Shown here piece after piece: positions 1-5,578 of a stretch of DNA of 7,104 nt. The stretch's first letter is position 1. Every line of letters starts with the position of its first letter. Origin of the DNA: an uncultured Clostridia bacterium (GTDB lineage Bacteria > Bacillota > Clostridia > Oscillospirales > Acutalibacteraceae); contig CALEIO010000162.1 in NCBI GenBank assembly GCA_937875885.1, positions 1-7,104 on the forward strand, given 5' to 3'. The position numbers and the translations under genes are program-made. A model generated the notes under the pieces. That model saw only the letters and a list, made by a program, of their open reading frames with translations, was not told the origin of the DNA and made no database searches.

Positions 1-2448
1 GCGGTGATAACCAATATGGCAAAGTATTATGGAGAAAAAACCCCATGGACACTCCAGGATATCGGTGCCAAGATGCGTATGTACTTCCAGCTCTATCTCT
101 ACTATCACGTAGCCGGTAACGATCCTCAGTTCTACCCCAAACTCTTCAAACTATTGCGTGACGACCCTATGAAGAAATTGGGTAACAACCAGGATAATTA
201 TGGTCAATACGATCTTTTGCACTTTGCCGAAAAGTGTTGTGAGGCATCGGGTGAGGATTTGACAAAATTCTTCGAAGCATGGGGATTCTTTGTACCAATG
301 TCTCGTAATGTCATAGGCGACTATGGTGATTGGACTATCAGTTCAACCACCCGAATGATAAACCAGACAAAGGAAAAAATGGCTAAGTACACCAAGAAAG
401 CAGCAGCCATTGAATTTATCGAAGACCGTGTAGCATACTCGGAACGTACCGATGGCGGCGAGGGTTATAAACTGGAATATGTACCCGGAAAATTCGGTGA
501 AATGGGACAATACACAGCCTATTATCCCGACTCTTTGGGTATAACCGCAAGCGGTTACATATATTCGAAATCAGGAAACAAGATAAGTATTTCAAAGGGT
601 AAGAATGCAGTAGGCTTCAAGGTGTACGACAGTAAAGGTTCTCTTGTAACATTCGCCAACAGATACGAACTTGAGATTCCCGACGAATTCCTTGCAGACG
701 AAATTTCAATAGTGGCAGTGTCGGCAAACGGCACAGAGGTTGTAAATGCATACGACGGCTCAAAGGCTGTTGTTCAGAATGATAAGGTTACATTCTCTGC
801 AGGTGCACACGGCACAATTCTTGTTGAGGCTGCTCAAGCTACAGAGCCCACAACCCAGGCAACAGAGCCTGCTACAACAGCTCCCGCTACAACTGCTCCT
901 GCTACAACAGAGCCTGCTACAACAGAGCCTGCTACAACAGATGCAACTGAAGCAACAACACAGGCTACAGAGCCCACAACAGCAGCTCCTGTTGAGACTA
1001 TCCTTATGGGTGATGCAGACGGCAACGAAACTGTAAACGTAAAGGATGCTACTGCTATCCAGAAATACGTTGTAGCACTCATTAACCTTACAGATAAGTG
1101 TATAATGGCTGCTGACGCTGACGGCAACGGCAACGTAAACGTAAAGGATGCTACTGCAATCCAGAAATATGTTGCAGGTATGGACACAGGCTTTGACATC
1201 GGCAAGGTGATTGAGATTACACAGACCAATCCCACAGAGCCCACAGAGCCTACTACCGAGGCAACAGAGCCCACAACCGAGGCTACAGAGCCTACTCTGG
1301 GCAACACAATTGACCTTACACAGTTGGATGCTAACGTAATCGTTCTTATGAACACATCCTACGCTACACCTTACACTCACACCTGGACAACAGGTGCAGG
1401 CGGCTACGACGAGTGGCCCGGCACTCCTATGGAGAGCCTTGGCAACGGTATGTACTATACCCTTGTTAACAAGAATGCTGATATGATTATCTTCAATGAT
1501 GCAAACGGTCAGCAGACAGCAGACCTTTCAATCCCCGGCAACTTTGCTATCTTTGACGGCGCTTCTAACAGCTGGGTAGGTTACCTCTCAGATTATGTGG
1601 ACGTTACAAAGTTCCCCCTGGATCCCTCTTTGCTTCCCGGTGCTACCGTTCCCACAGAGCCCACAGAGCCTACTACCGAGGCAACAGAGCCCACTGAACC
1701 CACAACACAGCCCACTACAGAGCCCACTACACCTCCTGCAGATAATACAATCGACCTTACACAGCTTGACTATAACATCATCGTTCTGAGAAATACAAGC
1801 TACGCTTCACCCTATACTCACACCTGGACAACAGGCGGCGGTCCCTTTGACAAGTGGCCCGGCACACAGATGAAGAGTCTGGGCAACGGTATGTACTATG
1901 CAGAGGTTAACAAGTATGCTGATATGATCATCTTCAACGATGGCAACGGTAATCAGACAGATAACCTTGTAATCCCCGGCAACTTTGCAATTTATGATGG
2001 CTCCACAAACAGCTGGACAGGCTACCTCTCTGACTATGTGGACGTTACAAAGTTCCCCCTGGATTCTTTTGAAATTCCCGGTGGTTCCACAGGTAATAAC
2101 CCCACAAATCCCAACCCCGGTAACACAACATTGAGCAATAAATTCGTTGCAATCGTTTATTGTGAGGTTTCCGGTACAGATGACGCTTCCAGAAACAAGG
2201 AAGTTGAGTTCTCTGCAGATGGTACTCTGACCTATAATTTCGCAGGTGACAGTTACGTGTTTGTTCGTAACTATGACACAGGCGTGCAGTATTGCACAGA
2301 TGGCTGGTCAAACTTTGCAAACCCCGTTACCCTTGTAAACGAAAAGAACCTGACAGGAACCTTTGACAAGATGTATGTTCCCGAGGGTCAGCACACTCTC
2401 TGCCTTGTAGACAACGGAAACGATACTTATACACTCAGTTATCAATAA
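1..2448 (+). CDS. M60-like metallopeptidase with dockerin and tandem CBM26-like modules (5'-truncated)
   Basis: This is the C-terminal 815 codons of a larger secreted protein; the frame is open at the left edge, so the signal peptide and the expected HExxH zinc site lie outside the window. Domains by position: nt 1-370, helical C-terminal part of an M60-like (enhancin/mucinase type) peptidase, recognised by the FYPKLFKLLRDDP and LTKFFEAWGFFVP stretches; nt 400-835, a beta-rich region (FGEMGQYT, NAVGFKVYDSKG) of the kind that follows M60 domains; 838-990, Thr/Pro/Ala linker; about 1003-1215, two-repeat dockerin; 1303-1623 and 1744-2064, two CBM26-like modules; 2131-2445, an unassigned beta-type domain. 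M60 family members are known to cleave glycoproteins such as mucins. The dockerin implies attachment to a cohesin scaffold outside the cell and the modules imply alpha-glucan binding; both are inferred. The stop is TAA at 2446-2448, followed by a terminator. The GTG at 4 is probably internal and not the start. Confidence 0.82.
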   Translation, partial: AVITNMAKYYGEKTPWTLQDIGAKMRMYFQLYLYYHVAGNDPQFYPKLFKLLRDDPMKKLGNNQDNYGQYDLLHFAEKCCEASGEDLTKFFEAWGFFVPMSRNVIGDYGDWTISSTTRMINQTKEKMAKYTKKAAAIEFIEDRVAYSERTDGGEGYKLEYVPGKFGEMGQYTAYYPDSLGITASGYIYSKSGNKISISKGKNAVGFKVYDSKGSLVTFANRYELEIPDEFLADEISIVAVSANGTEVVNAYDGSKAVVQNDKVTFSAGAHGTILVEAAQATEPTTQATEPATTAPATTAPATTEPATTEPATTDATEATTQATEPTTAAPVETILMGDADGNETVNVKDATAIQKYVVALINLTDKCIMAADADGNGNVNVKDATAIQKYVAGMDTGFDIGKVIEITQTNPTEPTEPTTEATEPTTEATEPTLGNTIDLTQLDANVIVLMNTSYATPYTHTWTTGAGGYDEWPGTPMESLGNGMYYTLVNKNADMIIFNDANGQQTADLSIPGNFAIFDGASNSWVGYLSDYVDVTKFPLDPSLLPGATVPTEPTEPTTEATEPTEPTTQPTTEPTTPPADNTIDLTQLDYNIIVLRNTSYASPYTHTWTTGGGPFDKWPGTQMKSLGNGMYYAEVNKYADMIIFNDGNGNQTDNLVIPGNFAIYDGSTNSWTGYLSDYVDVTKFPLDSFEIPGGSTGNNPTNPNPGNTTLSNKFVAIVYCEVSGTDDASRNKEVEFSADGTLTYNFAGDSYVFVRNYDTGVQYCTDGWSNFANPVTLVNEKNLTGTFDKMYVPEGQHTLCLVDNGNDTYTLSYQ
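838..990 (+). repeat. Thr/Pro/Ala/Glu-rich linker repeats before the dockerin
   Basis: About 50 residues are built from short units such as ATEPTTQ, ATEPATTAP and ATTEPATTEP, encoded by degenerate ACAACA/GAGCCT-type repeats. Linkers like this join modules of extracellular clostridial glycan-degrading enzymes and are usually flexible and possibly O-glycosylated. The low-complexity DNA also creates long spurious reading frames on both strands here. Confidence 0.85.
1003..1215 (+). other. Dockerin domain (two Ca-binding repeats)
   Basis: Two EF-hand-like loops lie at 1012-1047 (DADGNETVNVKD) and 1114-1149 (DADGNGNVNVKD), each followed by the same ATAIQKYV helix. Asp or Asn occupies calcium-ligand positions 1, 3, 5, 9 and 12 in both loops. 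This is the classic dockerin layout, which binds a cohesin module on a scaffoldin or cell-surface protein. It sits between the peptidase part and the carbohydrate-binding modules and not at the C-terminus. The two repeats are almost identical, including the V-K pair at loop positions 10-11. Confidence 0.93.
1230..1274 (+). repeat. 45-bp exact direct repeat, copy 1 (linker)
   Basis: The 45 bases that encode the PTEPTEPTTEATEPT linker match positions 1650-1694 exactly, 420 bases downstream. The repeat precedes the first CBM26-like module, as its partner precedes the second, so it marks the edge of the duplicated linker-module unit. The offset differs from the 441-base module offset because linker 3 is longer after the repeat. 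Confidence 0.9.
1303..1623 (+). other. CBM26-like starch-binding module, copy 1
   Basis: This is a 107-residue module. It has an aromatic-rich first half (NTSYATPYTHTWTTG), a central WPGTPMESLGNGMYY stretch and an IIFNDANGQQTADL stretch. The pattern of Tyr/Trp residues, then WPGT-M, G-GxYY and IIFN-G-QT-DL is what I know from the family 26 starch-binding modules that accompany bacterial amylases. The likely ligand is alpha-glucan; this rests on motif recall and has not been tested. A Thr/Pro/Glu linker flanks each side. Confidence 0.68.
1650..1694 (+). repeat. 45-bp exact direct repeat, copy 2 (linker)
   Basis: Exact partner of 1230-1274. It lies between the two CBM26-like modules, within the linker at 1624-1743. 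Exact identity in a degenerate Thr/Pro-coding stretch points to recent duplication, unequal exchange or conversion and not to selection on the protein alone. Confidence 0.9.
1744..2064 (+). other. CBM26-like starch-binding module, copy 2
   Basis: This module has the same 107-residue length as copy 1, with no gaps and about 85 of 107 residues identical by eye. It keeps the SYASPYTHTW aromatic cluster, WPGTQM, GNGMYY and IIFNDGNGNQTDNL. The two copies are 441 bases apart start to start, and both end in the same GYLSDYVDVTKFPLD string. The changes include several charge swaps (two Glu to Lys, Met to Arg, Leu to Glu), so the copies may differ in ligand detail. They arose by tandem duplication. 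Confidence 0.68.
2131..2445 (+). other. Unassigned C-terminal beta-type domain of the secreted protein
   Basis: The last 105 residues follow an NPTNPNPG linker. They show alternating hydrophobic strands (KFVAIVYCEV, GTLTYNFAGDSYVFVRNYD, GQHTLCLVDNGNDTYTLSY) and aromatic or Cys-containing segments (VQYCTDGWSNF). There is no dockerin, LPXTG or S-layer motif, and the protein ends directly after the last strand. I do not recognise the family with certainty. An accessory carbohydrate-binding or structural domain is plausible from its position after two carbohydrate-binding modules. Confidence 0.6.
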
Positions 2449-2482
2449 GTGATTGTAATTGAATTGAGTGATCAATAAACAA

Positions 2483-2520
2483 AAAACGCCTCTCCCGATT
2501 GATTTCGGAAGAGGCGTTTT
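2483..2520. terminator. Bidirectional rho-independent terminator
   Basis: A 16-base left arm (2483-2498) and 16-base right arm (2505-2520) pair with a single mismatch around a 6-base loop. The core is ACGCCTCT/AGAGGCGT. There is a T run at the right end on the + strand and an A run at 2481-2486 that becomes a T run on the - strand. It lies 35 bases after the peptidase stop and beyond the stop of the convergent acyltransferase, so it can serve both genes. Confidence 0.92.
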
Positions 2521-2597
2521 CTTGTGTGCTTTGATATGTGTTTTTGCTCTTGTGCGCTTTTATTTTGTGTGTTTATAAGTTCTATGTACTTGCGGGG

Positions 2598-3641
2598 TTA
2601 TTTTCTGAACCAGCGGGCAAGGGGAGAAAAGAACTTTTTGTAGTTTGTGCAAGGGTAGAGGATGTATGCCAAAGGCTTTACGGAAAGCAGAAGAGTGAGT
2701 GCAACGGAAATTACAAACACAATAGCTATAATGTAAGCAGAGTTTAAGTCTGCCAGGAGTTTCTTGAGAAGCAATGTCTCCAGCACAACCTGAATCTGTC
2801 TGTGCAGAGCGTAAACTGTAAGGGTGTTTTTGCCTGTGTTTGTAACAAGGGGAAGGTCTTTGTCGGGCATAAGCGCCAGTACGCAGAAGCTGACAACTGC
2901 GGACAAAGCGTAGCAGCCAAGACGGAGCAGAGCACCGTAGGGCTTCCAGTTTGCGCCGAATTCATAGTAGGGATTGTTGCAGGTGAGCAGATAGCGGAGA
3001 TTGTAAATTCCCGGCATCAGCAGATAAAGTGCTGTGAGTATGCCTATGAGCAATACAAGGGATGAAATCTGTACCCATTTTTTGTTGGTAACGGCAAGAA
3101 GCTTGTCTTTGTCTGTAATGCAACCCAGGTAAAAGAAGGGGAAGAATACAAAGATACGTGAAAGCACAAGGGTGTTGCCTATTGTGTCTATATAGCCCAC
3201 TGCACAGGCAAGTGCCACAGATGCAACAAGCACCTTTTTGGGGTTAAGATTGCGCAGGGCGTGGGCAATTATCAGATGTGCCGCCATTGCAAAAATGTAC
3301 CAGGCAACTCCGTTTTCGGCATAGAGATTCCATTTGGGGTTTCTGCCGCAGTAATAGTTTGTAAGGTATGTGGTGCATTTGATGAAGAATCCCAGCAGGA
3401 AAAATGAAAATACCTTGCCGAAATCAAAGGGAGTACGGTTGATAGCCTTTTTGGCAAAGAGTCCGCCGAGAAACACAAACAAAGGCATATGGTAGGTGTA
3501 AAGCCAGACGGAAACCCACTTTACAGCCTGGTGTGACATAAAGGGTGTCAGTCCGTGACCCAGCACCACCATAAGTATGAGGAATGCCTTGGCATTGTCA
3601 AACTTTGCGGTGCGGACAGGACAGAGGGAGCTGTTATTCAT
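2598..3641 (-). CDS. Membrane acyltransferase, family 3 (fucose 4-O-acetylase-like)
   Basis: The product is a 347-residue, highly hydrophobic protein with about ten candidate membrane segments, the usual size for acyltransferase family 3. The N-terminus carries the family signature: a short cytoplasmic lead, then FDNAKAFLILMVVLGHG with His29 in the first membrane helix, and a YTYHMPLFVFLGG motif with His51 in the next. These features match the branch related to fucose 4-O-acetylase. Members move acetyl or other acyl groups across or at the membrane onto sugars of surface polysaccharides, exopolysaccharide or peptidoglycan. The acceptor cannot be told from sequence, and no glycan cluster is visible nearby. 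The start is ATG at 3639-3641, with AGGAGGT at 3651-3657 spaced 9 bases away. It is transcribed alone from a good promoter at 3684-3712, is convergent with the peptidase gene and shares its terminator. Confidence 0.85.
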   Translation of the reverse strand: MNNSSLCPVRTAKFDNAKAFLILMVVLGHGLTPFMSHQAVKWVSVWLYTYHMPLFVFLGGLFAKKAINRTPFDFGKVFSFFLLGFFIKCTTYLTNYYCGRNPKWNLYAENGVAWYIFAMAAHLIIAHALRNLNPKKVLVASVALACAVGYIDTIGNTLVLSRIFVFFPFFYLGCITDKDKLLAVTNKKWVQISSLVLLIGILTALYLLMPGIYNLRYLLTCNNPYYEFGANWKPYGALLRLGCYALSAVVSFCVLALMPDKDLPLVTNTGKNTLTVYALHRQIQVVLETLLLKKLLADLNSAYIIAIVFVISVALTLLLSVKPLAYILYPCTNYKKFFSPLARWFRK

Positions 3642-3650
3642 ATAGATATG

Positions 3651-3657
3651 ACCTCCT
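3651..3657 (-). promoter_or_regulatory. Ribosome binding site of the acyltransferase
   Basis: A full AGGAGGT on the - strand lies 9 bases before the ATG at 3639-3641 and fixes that start. It is the strongest Shine-Dalgarno match in the window. Confidence 0.9.
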
Positions 3658-3683
3658 GATGTTCTGCAGATTTTACGCTTGTA

Positions 3684-3712
3684 ATTATAAGAGCAAAAGT
3701 CGGATTTGTAAA
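3684..3712 (-). promoter_or_regulatory. Sigma-A-type promoter of the acyltransferase
   Basis: On the - strand, TTTACA (3707-3712) is followed after exactly 17 bases by a perfect TATAAT (3684-3689). Transcription would start near 3676, giving a leader of about 35 bases with the ribosome site inside. The promoter lies between the terminator of the upstream phosphatase gene and the acyltransferase, which argues for a separate transcription unit. Confidence 0.85.
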
Positions 3713-3733
3713 GAAAAAAGATGAAAAAATAAA

Positions 3734-3756
3734 ACCCACGACGTATAGCCGTGGGT
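3734..3756 (-). terminator. Rho-independent terminator after the cyclophilin-phosphatase operon
   Basis: The stem is ACCCACG (3734-3740) with CGTGGGT (3750-3756) around a 9-base loop. On the - strand it is followed by TTTTATTTTTT. It sits 6 bases beyond the phosphatase stop codon and upstream of the acyltransferase promoter. Confidence 0.85.
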
Positions 3757-3762
3757 CTTGTT

Positions 3763-4611
3763 TTAGTTATTTATGTTTTTGAGCTGATTCTGATTTATTT
3801 CCACCAGTGTGTCGCAGATTGCAATTTTACGGATGATGCTCTGCATTGCACTGTAAAGCTCGGAATCCTCACGATAATCGGCAGGGAAGATGAAGTTTAC
3901 TCTGTCGCTTATAAGAAGCTCCTCTACCTTGTGGCGCTGACCCTGGGGGTAAACAGCAATTGATGTGCCGCCGTAGGCCTGCATCATCTTCATACAAGGT
4001 ACGTCAGAAAGTCCGTCGCCGATGTAAATCATATTGGTGAAGGGGACACGCTTGGAGTCGTCGGGCATTGAGCGGTTAAGGTCAACATCGTTGGAAACAT
4101 CAAGGACACCCTTGTTGATTCTGTAAACAAACTGTGTTTTGTTGGTGTAGTTAACAGCTGTTTTTGGACATACAGCGTCGCCCTCTTCGTTGTAGTAATA
4201 TTCACAGGCGAAAATCTCTTTGAATTTGTGGGAGATGGAGGTGCCCTCGATAATCTCTTTCATACCTGATGAGATTATGTAGTGCTCAATCTGAACTCCC
4301 TGGGATTTTCCGTATTCATTTATGCGGTCAAACCAGGAGCTGACACCCTCGAAGAATTCAACGGACTTGCCGTGAGAGAGCAGAGCCTCTCTTCTTAAGG
4401 GTTTGCCGTGGCGGGCAGATTCGCGGATTGCTGTGTACATATACGCCAGAATTCCGTCCATCTTCTGCTCGGAGCCGAAGTCGTTGGCTGCCTGCCAGAA
4501 ATCTGCGGTTTCCATCCCAAGGCTTGGGATTAGGGCATAGTCCTGCATATCTCGTGTGCTGAGGGTTTTATCAAAGTCGTACATAATAGCGATGATTGGT
4601 TTATCGCTCAT
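3763..4611 (-). CDS. HAD-superfamily phosphatase
   Basis: The product is a 282-residue cytoplasmic protein of the haloacid dehalogenase superfamily, phosphoserine-phosphatase-like branch. Motif I is DFDKTL near residue 12, with the nucleophile Asp and the acid Asp two residues on. Motif II is the Ser in YIISSG. A lysine in NYTNKTQFVYRINKG could be motif III. Motif IV is GDGLSDVPC, which supplies the Mg-binding acids. The helical stretch between motifs I and II would be the cap. The substrate is unknown, and the family is widespread in gut Firmicutes without an assigned role as far as I know. The start is ATG at 4609-4611, with AGGAAG at 4619-4624 (7-base spacing); a TTG at 4627-4629 in frame overlaps nothing useful and lacks its own site. 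It begins 39 bases after the cyclophilin stop and is probably cotranscribed. No signal peptide is seen. Confidence 0.87.
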   Translation of the reverse strand: MSDKPIIAIMYDFDKTLSTRDMQDYALIPSLGMETADFWQAANDFGSEQKMDGILAYMYTAIRESARHGKPLRREALLSHGKSVEFFEGVSSWFDRINEYGKSQGVQIEHYIISSGMKEIIEGTSISHKFKEIFACEYYYNEEGDAVCPKTAVNYTNKTQFVYRINKGVLDVSNDVDLNRSMPDDSKRVPFTNMIYIGDGLSDVPCMKMMQAYGGTSIAVYPQGQRHKVEELLISDRVNFIFPADYREDSELYSAMQSIIRKIAICDTLVEINQNQLKNINN

Positions 4612-4618
4612 ATTACCG

Positions 4619-4624
4619 CTTCCT
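4619..4624 (-). promoter_or_regulatory. Ribosome binding site deciding the phosphatase start
   Basis: AGGAAG on the - strand lies 7 bases before the ATG at 4609-4611. It lies inside the alternative TTG-started extension, which therefore is unlikely to be translated. Confidence 0.8.
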
Positions 4625-4650
4625 GTCAAAGAATTTTGCTGTGGTGATTA

Positions 4651-5538
4651 TTACTTTGCCTTGTAGGTTGTAACCTCGATTGTTGTAATCTTAACGTCCT
4701 CTTTGGGTTTGCTTGTTTCCTCGTCAACCTCAACAGCGGAAATCTTGTCTACAATGTCCATACCCTCGATAACCTGTGCGAAAACTGTGTGGCCGCCTGT
4801 GGAGCGGAGTGCGCCGTCAAGGTGGATGTTACCGCCGTTTTCCTCATAGAGAGCCCAAACCTCGTCGGGGATTGCATAGCTTAAGGGGTGGATGCCGCCA
4901 ACGTAGCCCTCGATGAAAGCGTCAGCGTCTGCATACTGAGCAACAAAGCTCATGCCGTATGATGCAACGTACTGGTTGTACATATCCTTGTACTGCTGGT
5001 ACATCTTATCGTAGTCTACCTCATCACGCTTGAAGCTGTCTTTGCCTGCTGTGTTGATGAAGAACTGTGAGCCGTTTGTGTTAACACCGGAGTTAGCCAT
5101 TGCAACAGAGCCGCGGATGTTGTAGAGAGTGTTTGCAAACTCGTCCTCAAAATCTGTGCCGAAGCTGCTCTTGCCGCCTGTGCCGTCGCCGTTTTCGTAG
5201 TCACCGCCCTGAATCATAAAGTCATCAATTACACGGTGGAAGATTGTATTGTTGTACTTGCCGTCTTTTGCAAGTGTGAGGAAGCTCTCAACTGCCTTGG
5301 GAGCGTTCTCGGGGAAGAAGCGGAGTGTAACATCGCCCATTGTTGTGTGAATGATTGCGATGTCGTCGCCCTCTGCGGGCATCTCCAGCTGATAGCCGAT
5401 TTCGTGAGCTGTGTCATCTTTGATGTTTGCGTTGAGTGTGGGCTTTGCAGCTTCCTTGGTACAGCCGCCAAGCATAAATGTGCAGCCTGCTGTGAGCATT
5501 ACTACAAGAGCAATGCAAATGATTTTTGTGAGTTTCAT
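4651..5538 (-). CDS. Lipoprotein peptidyl-prolyl cis-trans isomerase, cyclophilin type (copy B)
   Basis: The 295-residue product has a lipoprotein signal peptide: basic MKLTK, a hydrophobic core, then two candidate lipoboxes, LTAGC (Cys19) and LGGC (Cys26). The cyclophilin domain follows with FHRVIDDFMIQGGD (catalytic Arg and the hydrophobic floor), GSVAMANSG-NTNGSQFFIN and HLDGALR-HTVFAQVIEGMD. The Trp of human CypA before LDG is His here. An extra segment of about 65 residues, rich in Tyr and Gln (YDKMYQQYKDMYNQY), sits between SQFFIN and HLDG. It should catalyse proline isomerisation in exported proteins while tethered outside the membrane. ATG at 5536-5538 with GAAAGGA at 5547-5553 (8-base spacing) fixes the start; the longer frame to 5619 would overlap the upstream gene. 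It is second in the operon, 40 bases after copy A, and about three quarters identical to copy A in the first half of the domain. Confidence 0.95.
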   Translation of the reverse strand: MKLTKIICIALVVMLTAGCTFMLGGCTKEAAKPTLNANIKDDTAHEIGYQLEMPAEGDDIAIIHTTMGDVTLRFFPENAPKAVESFLTLAKDGKYNNTIFHRVIDDFMIQGGDYENGDGTGGKSSFGTDFEDEFANTLYNIRGSVAMANSGVNTNGSQFFINTAGKDSFKRDEVDYDKMYQQYKDMYNQYVASYGMSFVAQYADADAFIEGYVGGIHPLSYAIPDEVWALYEENGGNIHLDGALRSTGGHTVFAQVIEGMDIVDKISAVEVDEETSKPKEDVKITTIEVTTYKAK

Positions 5539-5546
5539 AAGAATTT

Positions 5547-5553
5547 TCCTTTC
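5547..5553 (-). promoter_or_regulatory. Ribosome binding site of cyclophilin copy B
   Basis: GAAAGGA on the - strand, 8 bases before ATG 5536-5538. It supports the short form beginning with the lipoprotein signal peptide and excludes the 27-residue N-terminal extension. Confidence 0.82.
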
Positions 5554-5578
5554 TGAAATAAAATATACTGAACTGAAA

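Noticed and set aside
4..6. GTG at position 4 as the start of the peptidase gene
   Set aside because: The frame is open to the edge, the M60 domain is cut in the middle, and no signal peptide follows, so the real start is upstream of the window.
746..1036. A Gln/Leu-rich + strand frame inside the linker
   Set aside because: It is frame-shifted reading of ACA/GAG-type linker repeats with no start signal; the in-frame dockerin continues through it.
838..1300. Repeats that could be taken for a CRISPR array
   Set aside because: The repeats are in frame, encode Thr/Pro/Glu linkers, vary in length, and lack unique regular spacers.
760..1380. Long antisense frames (760-1380 and 834-1355, - strand), Cys/Leu/Ser- or Val/Ala/Ser-rich
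   Set aside because: They are mirror images of the repetitive Thr/Pro linker and dockerin code, have no ribosome site, and oppose a clear multidomain gene.
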